64,000 nt of DNA from Protula sp. h YS-2021 (GCA_949752745.1 OX457027.1:74654700-74718699); one strand, 5' to 3'; positions 1-58,920 are shown, counted from the stretch's first letter. The notes: generated from the letters alone by a model not told the origin. A program made the numbers and translations.

Positions 1-1588
1 GGGAAAACAAAGGTCAACTTCAGAACACACAGTTACATGCTACTACGTATAAGGTACCCCTTATGCCATTACATATCAAGGACATTGGCCGAAAATGAGG
101 TCAAGATCACACAATCTCTTCGTTTCCGAGACAACACAGGTTACGTGACTTTAAGGCCTTGAAAATCTGCGTCAAAGTTCAGATCACGCACAAAATTACC
201 CCCTCTGCAAATCCGTGTACAGAATGAGTCAGGAAAGGAGGTCAATATCGCTCTGTGTCGTGGCGTTGTCGGGATGATCATCAACTGTTCGTTTTGGATC
301 TTGACCTCGACAGAAAAGATTTCCCTTATATTACACCTTGCGGGACCAAACAGGAACAAATGCGCTCAAAATCAGGCGCTCTTTTCTATAACGGTTTTCG
401 AGATAATGGCAAATTTCCAGTTTACGATCATGACTTCTAATTAGATAATGTCCTTTAGTCCCAGAGGATTGAAAAATCACCATATCACTACCTTTTTTTG
501 ATAAATTAAGTCGACTTCCAGGTTTGGATCTTGGATGTCTCAGAGATCTCTCTTTTAGGGGGTCTTGTAGGCATAAAGGATTGTAAATGAACTGAAAATG
601 GTTGTATCTCTAACGTTTTTTTTTTAAAGAAAATGGCCAGCTTCCGCTTTTTAATCTTGACCCCCAAAGTCTAGATCCCCCTTTATGTGGTATCTTTCAG
701 GTCAAAAGAGTTGAAAATGAAGTTAGGATACTTCTATCTCTAACCGTTTTGGAAAGACAGGGTTTCGATACCCCCAATAGCCGTTACAGACTGGGTGATT
801 TTAAGCTCAATTGTGAACCTTTTGCCCCAAAAGATGTTACATAATAGGTACCTCGGTGACCTAATCCTTGCAGACCAAGGTCGAATTCCTCAGACCGGAA
901 TTGGTTAGGCCGGAAAGATCGTCAATGGCAACACTCAAATCAGGAATCAATCATAGATGATGCAGAATACAAAAATTCAAATTTCTGAGTTGACTTTGAA
1001 TAAAAATTCTCAAGGCCACCAAATGTAAAATGCCTTAGAGCTTATATTAACACTGAACCCATCTGTCATCAAAAGTCGTTCATTGCCTTTGCAGAATCAG
1101 GTTTACAAGTTATATCCTTATGGGTGTCCATTTTAAATATTCATAGTTCAGTCATGACCTTAAACGACCATAGAAGTTCACTAAATTTAATTAACTTGAG
1201 TATTTATCTAAACATATTCTCAACAAAGGTTCCATTATATCCGTTTTCAGGTTTTGCGGGGATCATGTTCATAAGAAAAGTCTGATGGACGGACAAACGG
1301 ACAAAAATCAAAAGTCTAAAGCTTTAAGTCTCTCGTGAATACTCAGGTCAACACATAAAATCAAATGTGTCAATTTTACCAATAATCGATAATGTAAATT
1401 GAACACGATTATATAATTTGTGACCTGTGATTAATGTCTTTATCTTATTATGACTAAACTCTGTGCATTCGAAGTATGTACAGTTAACTGATTTTACCTA
1501 AGATATGAACAGGTACAAGATGTAATCTGAAATATGTTAAGAGTACTATTGTGCTTGACTTGAACAGCTTTATTTTATTTTGTTTCAG
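1..1588. other. Upstream non-coding region
   Basis: No supported gene is visible here. Short related blocks recur at about 575-615 and 705-750: a GAAAATG stretch, then TATCTCTAAC, then a T-rich run. This suggests a diverged tandem repeat. A GGACGGACAAACGGAC-like stretch near 1275-1300 resembles the GAC-rich end of the repeat block near 61075-61100. The short open frames here have no recognisable domain. A promoter cannot be pointed to. The gene's transcription start may lie here or outside the window. Confidence 0.5.
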
Positions 1589-1695
1589 ATACCATAGAAA
1601 CAATAATTATGAAACATGGCTGAATATTTATCAAAAACCTGCTAAACATCATACAAAAAATTTAATAACAGTGCCTGACGTAAAAAGAGCGCAAA
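1589..1695 (+). other. Probable 5' UTR part of the first coding exon
   Basis: A pyrimidine-rich tract ending TTTGTTTCAG at 1579-1588 looks like a 3' splice site, so the exon carrying the start codon probably begins at 1589 and an upstream non-coding exon exists. The stretch up to the ATG at 1696 is AT-rich and contains no upstream frame with family similarity. This is inferred from splice-site appearance only. Confidence 0.4.
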
Positions 1696-47656
<45,961 letters not shown>

Positions 47657-49100
47657 TGCGTTTCACAATGTAGATCGATACATATATGTATATACAGTTG
47701 TTTTAATTATGTAAATATATGCAGGATAGACGTGTTCATTAAATATTTACTTGAAAATCAGAAAAGCTATTTATTGAAGTTTCAAAAACAAAAAATTGAA
47801 GTTTCAAAAACAAAAAATTGAGGTCTTTACTTAACCAAGTTGACCAAGTCTAAATCTGTATGTTGTGAAAATAAAAACTTAGATAAAGTTGTGCATAGAA
47901 ACATGGCGAAAAGTTGCCTTTGATAAATTTAAAGAATTTGAAGTTAAAAATTTTACCATGTCTTTCTACTGTTACATATTACACTTCTGTAAACTTTTGT
48001 ACTACGAACAGTTATGGCATCATAAGCTGAACAAAAAATATTTGAATTTCATTTTAGCACCGAGATCGAGACACAATTTGTACTTTACTTAAAATCTAAA
48101 AGTACACATAAGTTTCATACTTAAATAATGTTTTCAGAAAAAGGAGAAATTTTCAATTTTATTTGTAATAATTTGTTATTGTACATATTAGATTATTTGC
48201 CCAAATAGTTTCGGTTTTTAGAATGAGTATTGTTGCTATTTCGCTGAATTTTTGTAAACATATAAAGCTCTAAATGATTGTCTTATGTGGAATTTTAGCT
48301 TGAATAACTGCAGAGCTATGCAAGAAAATTTATTGTTTACCTCAGGATTTTTATTAGTATATGAAGATGGAGATATGTTGTCTATATTTTCTACAATCAA
48401 GGTTATTATCCGTGTAAATTATAGATTATAAGTTATAAATATGATAAAATGCATAAAATTAATTCAGTTATTCTGCTGTATCAGTGTTATGAGCGCATGG
48501 TGTCATTTGCACTAACGATTTTTTCTCTGCGACATTTCAGTTTCATAGAATGGGCCTTGTGTATGAACATAGAACTGCCAGCTCAAAGCATGAATTTCGA
48601 GACTTTCTGTTGTGAAATCGTGTTTCTTTCTGCCTTGAAACGAATTCATTTCTTTTATTTATTAATTTTTTAACATAAAATGCTGCCAGGAGATACACAT
48701 TTGTAAAACGTTCGGTTTCAAGTATTTGAATTTAATATTATAGTTAGGTTCTAAGAACAGTGAAAATCCTCAATTTATGTCTTGTTATGAAGTGTAAGTA
48801 GGTATAAAAGTGTACTCAGTTTAATTTAATGAATTATGCTGCTACATAAGGTAAAAAAAGAGATTTCTGAAAATCAGGTTGCTCTTTTAGTTCAGCTTTA
48901 GTTCAATAATCAGAATTTTGTTATACTTACTACTGGAGTGTGTGGTGCCTTTTTAACTGATCCTTAGCGTTATAAAGAAGTCAACAAATGCAATAAACGT
49001 ATGTGCGATTGACTGCTGCTTAACAAACATGCCTCTGTTTGAACAATTGTATTTTATCTATACATTGCTTTTGATAAATAAAGGCTTGAAAAGATCTCAT
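47657..49100 (+). other. Probable cadherin 3' UTR and flanking DNA
   Basis: AT-rich sequence after the stop. AATAAA-type signals are seen at 47869-47874 and near 48991 and 49075, so the transcript end cannot be fixed. The duplicated AAAAACAAAAAATTGA tract at about 47784-47820 is a short direct repeat. I see no coding sequence. Confidence 0.5.
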
Positions 49101-51420
49101 AAAAACTTTTTTCTGTCCAGATGGCAATTGGCCAGATGGGTCATATACATCGTGTGGAGTCTCTGTCCCCTGTCCATCTGTCTGTAAACTTTTGTTCTTT
49201 TCCTGCATCTCTTCTAGTTTTCTGCGGAAACGTGGTCCACGTAATGGAACAAATTCGTCAAACCTATAACAACTTTTGCGCAAAAATCCTATTCCTCCTA
49301 TAATTTTGTTAAATTTGCTCGAAATTTGCAAGAAGGTAGTCTGGGTCAGGGGAAAAACTACTAGAGTCAATTTTCATTTCTCCAAATTTTGGGAATTTCA
49401 AAAGTCCGCCAGATTTTCAGCAAAAATATATTTTCTCTATGTTCTCTATATTCTACATACACTGGTGCCTCTTGAGTCGAATTCTTTCACTTTTGGCGAT
49501 TCGCCAAATGTTGCGCTTTGTTGGACAAAATTTGACACATTTTCCCACTATTTTCTCTGATGTGATTTTGATAGATTTGATAGATGTAGCTTACGTTAAA
49601 CGTTGCACGAGGACATATGCAAATTAGATTGTAACAAGGCCAGCCATTGGCTTAAAAGAGTCACGTTGTGTATGTCTGCCAGACAAACACATCGTTGAGA
49701 GCTTAACACAATCAAAATGGCCGCGTCCATGCAGATAGAAAAGACTACTTGCATGCCAGGCAATGAAAATGAGAGAAAAGTATACTTATATAATATAATA
49801 CAATACTTGGGAGGTGACTGCAACGCTTGGCTTTATTAATGTTAAATTCAATTCTTGTGATGCGTATAGCCATTTAACTAGATAGGTTAAATGTAAATGT
49901 AATTTATCTGTCCTTAGAGATATATTGGACAATAAGAAGATATCAATAATATTATTAGCGATATCAATGTATAAATGCTGATCATCCCATCTAAAAAAAA
50001 TAAATACATAAATAAGTACATAAAGATGTACGTAAATAAATAAATTACAATAACAAAAATAATTATTATTATGAAAATAAAAAACAACAGCAACAATAAC
50101 ATTAATATTTATATATTTATTCCTTTTATTATTTATTAATTATATAATGATATATTATAAATATTATCCAAGGGAATCAATTTTTTTGTTCTGAATATCA
50201 CATTCGAGACTGTCATAGAGATTCCACCAAGGCCATGAAACACATTTCAATCAAATTGAGTGATTGAGTGATTCAAGGTCACGGATGGATTTCAACATTT
50301 ACCTTCGTCACTGTTGTAAGGGTATGTCTTGTGAACACGATTCTGTTGAGAGTTATGAACGGATTCGACCAAATTCTTAATTACCTCCCCCCCATGCAGG
50401 CAGATATAGATATTTAATTATCCAAGAGAAGCTACAGTTTGGTGATCTTGATTTGTCATCCAATGTCACAATTGGACTTTGAATATTACAGTCAACATTC
50501 GTAGAGGTTGGTTTATAAGCATGATTCCACCAAAGCCAGAAAACATATTTCAGTGAAACTTTTGGTGATCTTAAGTCGTTATTCAAGGTCAAGAATGGGC
50601 TTGAATATTATTTCCTTCAACAGTGTTATAAGGGTAGGTTTTTTAATACACTTCTGCTTGCAGGTTTGAAAGATTTCGTATTTACTTTTACGCTGTAGGA
50701 TGACGTTTGCTTTGAAACGTTTGTGCGCTTTTTAAAAGAAATGTGACAGACCCTAGAAAAGAGAATACAATTGCTCCTTTGTTTGGCGGAATATTTTTTA
50801 TTGAAAATTCACATTGTACAAATTCCACCAAAGATCGGCCCGCCGAACAAAGGAGTGGAAGCAAAAGTGAATTGAAAATTCTTTTGAACTGAGAATTGGC
50901 ATAAAAAAAGGACTTAAAAGTAATCAGATTATTTACAACATACATTGAATACATTACCAAGATGACCGTCTGCAGGGTGTCAACCACGTGCGTTTAGTGT
51001 GAAGTCATAGCAGTTTACCAACATCATTTGGACTATCCATGAAAGAGATTACGCAGTTGGACATTTAAACCGACCATCTTTGCCCTTTCAGTATGGCATG
51101 AGAGAATAAACACTTCCATTTTCTCGCCGCCGGGTGAGACACCATCCAGATGGATTTACACGGCGCGAGATTTACCTTATGTGATACCGATATTTATTAG
51201 ATAACATCACTGGGTAAGTGAAAAATATTTATTAGAAATCTCTTCCCAATTGTAATGAATACCTTTTATCCCATCTGGTCATCAGTACATTACTTTGAAT
51301 TAGACATTAAATTGTCCCGAATAACACACATACAACGATCACGAATTTCATACTCGTTATCTAAATAGTTATAAACAGCGTTTGATTTACAACAACCATA
51401 AATTTTAAGAGAATGCAAAT
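49100..51420. other. Intergenic repeats without a gene
   Basis: 49120-49250 has a CTGTCCATCTGTCTGTAAAC-like tract typical of dispersed invertebrate repeats. 49270-49600 includes a GGCGATTCGCCAAA block similar to the tandem repeat at 55560-57440. 49930-50160 is AT-rich and low-complexity. 50160-50660 shows two related blocks, each with a TTCCACCAA-GCCA stretch and a TTCAAGGTCA stretch, suggesting a diverged repeat. No gene is supported. Confidence 0.45.
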
Positions 51421-51425
51421 CTAAA

Positions 51426-54111
51426 TTAGCACTTAGTCCAAATTGAGCGAATGAATAAATGACCACAACATTGAGAACTATCTAAACCACATTTTGATAG
51501 CATTTCCCTCAGGTAACTAACAAAAGTGCCATGTGTCAGTGCAAACAGCATCCCATTAAACGGGACTACAAAGGCTCGGGATCCAGCGGGAACTTTAATA
51601 AGCACGTTTCTTAGGACTGTCACAGGGCAAAGTATGGAGTTTGATATAGAAAGCAGTGGGATTTCGACTACTCTCTCTTGAAATTGGATCGTTTTTGATA
51701 ACCCTGTCTTCTTGGAATACAAACAAATTACGACTTAGATGTTTAATTCTGCTGAAGGCTGCAGCCGAGGGGGCACTAAATTACTTTTTCTGAGACAACC
51801 GAAAAACCGGCCAAAATTACAGACCTTAAGACAATGTGCAATGTGTCCTTTATGTTGATACCTGAATATATTATATTCTAGAATTTCTTTAGTAATTTGA
51901 AGTTTTCTTCTGGGATTATTCTCTAAAATATGTTTGAGACCTCTCAATGTGATTTTGACGGAAAAATCACCTAAAACTGAAATTATATCCGAACTTAAAT
52001 TTAAACGTAAACCGTCTACATAATTTCTGACAGATTGAAAGGCATTGAATGATTTGGACAAGAAAAATATATAACGCTGTAAATTCTGTATTGTAACGGG
52101 GAATGGCTGCAGGTCTGCGTGAAGTGAAAATAATAAATAAGCTCTCAATTGCGTTTTGCGATTTTGACAAGTACCCTGAGCATAAGCTAGGCGTCTGACA
52201 TCTAGTACCCGATGATCCATGGTTTCGATAAATGATTCTTTAAAGAACGAAAAAGGAAAAGAATATGTACACACAGAAATTATCAAATTACTAGAATCAT
52301 TTACACATACGCATTTGAATTACCATGAACTGGAAAATTGTAACGCAGAACTGTCCACCAATACTTGATTTAGCTTCAATTCGTCTGTCAATTTAAGAGC
52401 CATACTCCTCGATTTGTGTTCATTGAATCGAGATAAATGATCAGCCAAATTATTTTCTTTAATACCGATGAAAACATATAGCATTTCGAATGAATATATC
52501 GTGCATAAAAAGAACAGTTCTCTTAAACATTCTTGCAATTGCCTATCTTTGCTTTTCCCAGTATTAACTACAATACCGACTCTTTGATCGCCACATAGTG
52601 CTTGACTTCTTTTACTGCCAAAATGAACTCCCAAGGTTTTGCAACATGCAATCAGAGCTAAAATTTCCAAAATGTGGAGTCGTGTGGAGGGGTGTACTTA
52701 AGATGAAAGAATAATTTCTCTTGCAAGTTAACCCCACCGGCTCCTTTGAGAGAGCTATCAGATGAAATGACAGTGTCGAGTTTACACCAACGGAGTTGTC
52801 TCATACTTGAAACACTTGAAAAATCTTTTATACAGTAGTGAAACCATTTCACATCTTTGTAAAATTCCCGATCCAGCCTGGTGGAAGCGTCTAGATTTTT
52901 ATCTTCAAAGTATTAAGCAAGCGATTTATAAAAATGCGACCTCCACGAATACAAGGAATGAGATGTTGCAGCCTTCCTATGAGTGACTGCAATTCCCTTT
53001 TGGAAGCATAATTTTGTCACTGCCAATTCGATAAATGATCCCAAGTAGCCTTCATTTTTTACTTCAGGTATTGCCATGGTAAAATCATTCGAATTCAATA
53101 AAATTCCGAGAAAAACCATTTTGGTCGCCTCCTTGGTTCTTTCTTTAAGATTTAAGCGATTTAATAAAGCCTTAACGTATTAAACGCCAAGCGAGCCTTA
53201 ACCGGCGTCTCTGCCCCCGCAAAATCATCTAAAAAATGCAAATATCGAATCCTTGTTTCTGCATAAAAATGTAACAGTTTGTGGTTCTCTGACGGGCTAG
53301 GGCGCTAGTACGAAGACCAAATACTTTTTCTGATATAAAAGTACCTTTTCCCGGTCCAAGAGATTGCAGTGAAATTCCACGCTTTGGGAGAAATGTTGGT
53401 TTGTTTATACGCCATCTTGAGGTCGGTTTTGAGCACTAAAAACCTTTGCCTTTTCTTTGAATAATATCGGTAAGTCTCGATGACGGATAATGCAAATTTC
53501 ATTCCTTTCCTAAAAACTCTTTTTGAGGGATCGAGCTATTAACAGAAACACCGGATGGGGATACGAAGGACAAATCTACAATGAGATGCCTGTCAGTCGA
53601 GTTTTTTGGGGACGGTTTGCAAAGACGACAGAACAAGTGGCGTATTGAAAACGGTCCTAGCAAGGCGTTAACACTAATATGAGATCTTAAAGTATTATTG
53701 ACAAAACATTCATATATCTCATCCCAGTTTTTTTAACACATCAGCCCGATCTTGGGGGACAGATTGTGTTCCGTTAGCCATTATTGATACACAGGCAGCA
53801 AACATTGTTTCTCTAGTAGGCCATTTATGATTTAAAGTGTGATCTTTAAAATCTGAGTTGCTGCGAGATAAGGCCAGAAAAAGAACGTCAATGAGTTTCA
53901 AAACTATGCGTCACTCAGGCCACTGGTAATTTAGCTGGTAAACACCATTGATTGCGTAACCAGTTGGTTTAATGTTCGTGGCTCTACTTGTTATTTCGCA
54001 TTGCTCAGCATCTATGTGCTTAGTTTTAAAAAATCCCATTTTGCATTGCATGGTCAAAGTCAAACAATTCAAGTTTGCAAAATACATAAACCCTTTGTAA
54101 ATATTGCCCAT
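51426..54111 (-). mobile_element. Decayed DIRS/Ngaro-type retrotransposon 1
   Basis: On the minus strand the order is Gag-like remnant, RT, RNase H and tyrosine recombinase. The RT part (53502 down to about 52913) has V-L-K-T-D-L-K-M-A-Y, a catalytic F-L-D-D at about 53224-53235 and later V-F-L-G-I-L-L-N-S. RNase H (52852-52320) has S-D-S-S-L-K-G-A-G-G and G-I-K-E-N-N-L-A-D-H-L-S-R. The recombinase (52286-51426) has W-type core remnants, F-Q-E-R-V-V-E-I-P-L, L-C-P-V-T-V-L and G-H-L-F-I-R-S. These families lack an integrase and use the recombinase instead. Frames are broken in several places, so the copy is dead. Terminal repeats were not found. Confidence 0.75.
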
Positions 54112-55560
54112 TTGTTGAAAAAATTCAAATTTTACATGCTTTTCACTTTTTGAAAGGTGATGAATAGACTGCAGCTGAATTCAAATTTTAAACAAAAATT
54201 GATAGCGAAACATGCCACGGCAAAAATTACATTTCAAAACTACACATTTAGGTTGGTGTATCACAGTCAACTCCGGCTGTAACTTGTGTGAATACAGCCG
54301 ACTGAAACAAACCTTCGTCCTGGATAAGAAATGTCGTGATTGGGGTATAACTCGAATATTTCTCGTGCATTTGCTTGAGACACCTGCAAATACAAAATTA
54401 ATCAAATCGATGTTACCGAGGAGTTGTTGATGCGTCATTAAAGTGTTGATCCATCGGTCTATTTTTCTTTTGGCGTACTTGGTTGTTATTGTAGCCAGAT
54501 TGATCGAAACCGCCAAAATAATGGTTAATATACCTGGACCTTCAAGCGATGGTACCCAAGTGGCGCCAGAGTAACAAAACACAAATTAGCACTGTTATTC
54601 TATGAAAATACGGCTGAAATTATGTGAAAATTTTCGTTCTATTATTAAATATTTTACATATACTCAACATTAATTTTGTTCTGGGCTGCTAATTCTGGGT
54701 TGTGTTCAGTCCGCCAACGACATCATAGCTGAATAAGATGCAGAAGTTTAATAACAAACCACAAAAAATATGACACAATTCGACTCAGCCGCGCTGGAGG
54801 CACAGTGGTAAAATGTCATAGAAAATACAAAAATTATAGAGAGAACACATTCTGTAGAAAATTTGGCGAACCTTGTAATTTCGCCTATCCACAAAATTAG
54901 CGAAAATGAAAACAATCGGCACTTTTTTTCACAAAAGTGTTGATCGGTTCGCCAAATTTTTTCAAAAATTGGCGAATGGCTAAATAAAATGGGGATATGC
55001 CCCCCTAAGTGGACCATATTTTGACAAAATTTTACTGCTGGCGATATTTAGCGGATATTACATAGTTATCCGCAGCAGCAGTCACAGATGTTGCATGGAG
55101 CATTCCCCCACAGCGGTTACAAGTGAGGCTTGCGTCCCAGTCATCCGGTGGACAACACAATACACAAGGCTGATAAATGTTACGGCAAGGAGTATTGTTC
55201 TCGAGATTCTTGAGCTTCGTCCTCGATGTGAATCCATTCAAAACTGATACGTTTGTCAAAATCCCATTAGAAAAACTGCATTGAAGGTAAAAGAACGGGT
55301 CGCAAATTGAAAACAAATCAATCGCTTCATAATAGAACAAGTATAATTTTTCAGTGCAACAATTTATTTGTAAAAATGTACAGCATGTTCTTGCTCATTT
55401 CTGCTGATTACGCACTCCACTGACCATGTTTACTTGGTTATAGGATCCACTGTTCTGATCCACCATTAGATAAGATCAAATATTCCCCAAGCGATTTCGC
55501 ATTTCACACACAAGAACAAGCCCCACTTGCGCACCTCCTCATTTTGCAAAAGTTGAGCAA
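54112..55560. other. Intergenic region with a weak PHD-like cysteine cluster
   Basis: 54181-54582 has an open frame on the minus strand without a recognised domain. It could be the 5' part of the neighbouring DIRS-type element. On the minus strand at about 55075-55185 there is C-V-L-C-C-P-P-D-D-W-D-A-S-L-T-C, then C-G-G-M-L-H-A, which looks like the first half of a PHD or C4HC3 finger missing its last cysteines. It may be a transposon fragment. Otherwise nothing is supported. Confidence 0.35.
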
Positions 55561-57440
55561 GTATGTGTCTCTTGAAAAATTACTTTATGGCGATCCGCCA
55601 AAAATTGGCCAAATGGGGGGCATTTATAATTTCTTTGCTAGTCAGTCTTCAAAATGCTTTTTTCCAGTTTTTGATCGCATTCCTTCCAATTTTGCATGTT
55701 TACCAAGTTTTCTTCTTTTCAAAAACTACTTTTTTGACGATAGAAAAGGCTAAATGGGGAGCATTTTAAAATTTTTGGGAGGCGATTTTCAAAATGTTTC
55801 TATTCCAACAATTTCGGTTGCATTCCTTTTAAATTTTGCACGAATGTTTACCGAGTAGGTCTCTCGTGAATTTTTTTGGCGATCCACCAAAAACTGGCCA
55901 AAGAGGAGGATCTTAAAAAATTTTCGCAGCCAACTTCCAAAGGTTTTTCCCCATCAGTTTGATCGGATTGGCTTTAAATTTTGCAAATATGTTCACTAGG
56001 CGGTCCCCTTTTCAAGCTACTTTCTTGGTGGTCCTCCAAAATTTGGCTAAACGTGGGGGAGGCGGGGAGGGTGGAGAGCATTAAAAAAAATAAGTAGCTT
56101 CTTCCCCACCATTTTGATCTGATTTCTTACCAACATGGAACGATTGTTTCCTATATGGTTCTCTCTTTAAAATTTACCGTTTTGGGGGGTTAGATGGGGG
56201 CATTTATAATTTTTTGGTAGATAATTTTCAAAATGCTTCTACTCCCACAATTTGGATCGGGTTACTTTCCAAATCTTATCACAATATTTACTCACCTCTC
56301 TTGAAAATTTTTGGCGATCCGCCAAAAATTAACCGAATAGTATTTTTTTTTAATTTGGTGGCCAATTGTCAAAGGGGTTTCTCTTCCACAGTTTTCATCG
56401 CATTGCCTTCAGATTTTGCATAAATGTTCACTAGTCTATCCTCTCCTGAAAAGAAACTTTTTTTAAACAATCCACCAAAAAACTGGCTCATTGGGAGACA
56501 TCCTGTAGTAGCCAGTTTTGAAAGTCCTCCCACAATTTGACTAGGATTGCCTTCAAATTTTGCATAAATGTTAACTGGACGGCCCTCTTTTGAAAAGTTA
56601 CTTTTCTGGTGATCCACCAAGAACTGGCTAAATGAGGGCATTTAAAAAATATTTAGCAGCCACTTTTCAAAATGCTTCTTATCCCAAAATTTTCATCGGA
56701 TTTGTTTTGAATTTTGCATGGTTTCTTGCTTTTTCTTTTAAATTTGCTAAATGGCGGACATTTTAAATTTTTGGGTTGGCAATTTCAAAATGCTTCTCCC
56801 ACAATAAAATTACCTTTAGATTTTTTACAAATGTTTACAGAGTAGGCCTCACTTGAAATTATTTAACCATTAAGACAACAATTTTTATTTTTGGTGGCCA
56901 ATTTTCCAAAGGTTTTTTTCTTCCACAATTTTTATCGAATTGACTTCAAATTTTGCATAAATCTTCACTATCTGGTCCTTTCTCGAAGCATGACTATTTT
57001 TGGCGATTTATAACTTGTTGGTTGGCAGTTTTCAAAATGCTTTTTCTGCCACAATTTTCAAAAGTTTTTTTTCTTCCAAAATTTTGATCGGACTGCCTTC
57101 AACTTTCTTATAAATATTCAAATAGGTGGTACTCTCTTAAAACGTTTGTCGGCGATCCGCCAAAAATTGGTCAACCGGGCATTAAAAATTGGTAAACAAT
57201 TTTCAAAATGCTTCTTCTCCTGCAATTTTGATAAAATTACCTTTAACCGTTGTGCGAATGTGTACTGGGTAGGCTTTTTGAAATTGTTTGGCGACCCACC
57301 AAAATTTGGCCAAATAGGAGGCATTTTAAAATTGTTTAGTAGCCCATCTTCCAAAGGGTTATTCTACCACAAATTTGATCGAATTGCCTTCAAATTTTTC
57401 ATAAATGTTCATTAGGGGTTCTTCTCTTGAAAAACTCAGG
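55560..57440. repeat. Diverged tandem repeat, unit about 145 bp
   Basis: The landmark GGCGATCCGCCAAAAATTGG (with variants) occurs at about 55589, 55879, 56029, 56312, 56468, 56610, 57151 and 57290. Fainter copies at about 55735, 56180, 56750 and 57000 fill the gaps, giving roughly 12-13 units of about 140-155 bp. Each unit also has an AAATGGGGGCATTT tract, a CAAAATGCTTCT tract and a CCTTCAAATTTTGCA tract. Units are clearly diverged, so the array is old. Open frames in it are by-products of the repeat. Confidence 0.8.
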
Positions 57441-57474
57441 CCGTAAATTGCCTAAATGGGAAAGGGGGCATTAA

Positions 57475-58640
57475 AGGATATCGCGCAAGGTGCTGACAAA
57501 TAGATTATGGGTTAGCGGGACGGTAGCCTTGCCCTTGACGTAGGAGAATAGTGGTGCACCTGGGTCCAGTGGCACTGAGGTAAGAAAATTATACATGGTC
57601 GAAACCGGGCACAGCGGGGAACTTGGTTGTGTTGAGATTGGCACTTCGAACAGCTTGTCAAAATTTCAAAATGCTTTAAAATGCTTGACACGGATTATGG
57701 CTCCATGGTGTCCGCGTGAACTCCTTTCTGCACAGGTCTTTCCCGCCATCATGCGAATTAGCACTTTTGGTCAAAAGAGTGGATTTTCTGAAGAAACAGA
57801 AAAAGGGCTAGTAGACAGGCTGCCCAAAAGCACAGATGGAAGGAGTGGCTAAAGGACAGCATTTGGCGTATGCATCTGAGAATATCCGGTGTAATTGGCA
57901 GCTTTTGTTTTGGTATCACAGCTTTGGTGTCGGTGATATCGGTCAGCGTAGTAGAAGACAGGAAGTTGTCAACCGTGGGACTTGGTTAACCAAGGTCCAG
58001 GTGGCGAACGCGTACTCCCGCCAGGTAGCACCGAACTGACTGAGACGCGGGCATCGGTTTGTAACCGAAGAAGCCACAAAAGCGAAGGAACGTATCCCTG
58101 TGCGTTCGGTAAGCGGACTTCGTTGCTGAGGCCAAAACAACGAACTGGTAGGCTCTCAGTTCGTCGTGCAGTAAGGTTTCTTGCACAACCATTCCTGCAT
58201 AATAAAATGGTGCGATTAACATGTCTTTCAAGTCCACTCAATGAAACACGTGGCGTGTGGCAGCGAATGTAAGCGATTAATACTGTCTGCGAGTTTATTA
58301 TTTCGACTAGAGATACATTTTGTACAGTTTTACATTGAAACTAGTACCAATAATTAAACGTGTCTGAGTAATTCACTTCCTGCTTTGCTTCATATACTAC
58401 CGCAATTGATAGCATGTAGCGTGGCCGTGTTATCGGTATACAAAGTTAATTTAGAGTTAACTAGTAGGGGTGCCCATCGTTGTGTCGCTAGAGTGGCAGC
58501 TGCCAGCTCCTTTGTGTTCGTATGCGCTATGTGAAGCTTCGCAAAGTCGCAAGCCCAGCTAGTGTAGAGCCAGTCGATGACGCGTGATCCTTTAACCAGG
58601 GCCGCTGCCCCGCCTGTGGTGCTAGAATCAGTCACGATAA
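57475..58640 (-). mobile_element. Truncated DIRS/Ngaro-type retrotransposon 2
   Basis: On the minus strand, 58635-58390 encodes the end of RNase H (T-D-S-S-T-T-G-G-A-A, K-E-L-A-A-A-T-L, L-Y-T-D-N-T-A-T-L). 58237-57986 encodes the N-terminal recombinase domain (K-S-A-Y-R-T-H-R-D-T-F-L-R-F-C and Y-L-A-G-V-R-V-R-H-L). Downstream frames to about 57475 keep F-W-A-A-C-L-L-A-F-F-C-F-F-R-K-S and L-C-P-V-S-T-M. The C-terminal catalytic part (H-x-x-R and Tyr) is absent; the element stops where the 145-bp repeat begins. This is a different, less decayed lineage than element 1. Confidence 0.72.
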
Positions 58641-58920
58641 ATCATGCAGCTTCGGGCGCCGACTTTTTTTAGGCAGTCAAATGAAAACACGTTAATAGCT
58701 GTTAATAGTTAATAGCTATAAGGCACAAAAAGGCACTAAGAAATGATCGTTAACTGTGCTGCTAATGTTTTCAAGTATGTCTAAAGAATGCAGGAACATT
58801 GGAGAATCCTCTGGAAAATGCTGAAATCCCAAGCGTAGTTAATAACTATCCTTAGTTAACAAAAGAACCGGGGAAAGAGGTAAGCGGGGCGGGAGCGGAA
58901 AGTAGATCCGATTTTCCGCT
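58641..58920. other. Spacer without recognisable feature
   Basis: AT-rich DNA with a GTTAATAGCTGTTAATAG short repeat at about 58690-58715. Nothing else is seen. Confidence 0.5.

Noticed and set aside
49020..49370. 116-codon minus-strand frame with a K-L-E-E-M-Q-E-K-N-K stretch
   Set aside because: It overlaps a CTGTCCATCTGTCTGTAAAC-type dispersed repeat, and the plus strand reads equally open. No domain or conserved neighbour supports a gene.
54181..54582. 133-codon minus-strand frame as a separate gene
   Set aside because: No recognisable domain. It lies directly upstream of the decayed DIRS-type element and is more likely part of that or chance.
55560..57440. Tandem-repeat frames (69-90 codons) as a repeat protein family
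   Set aside because: Frames appear on both strands, are interrupted between units, and show no codon bias. The periodicity is at DNA level and is not a multiple of three across units.
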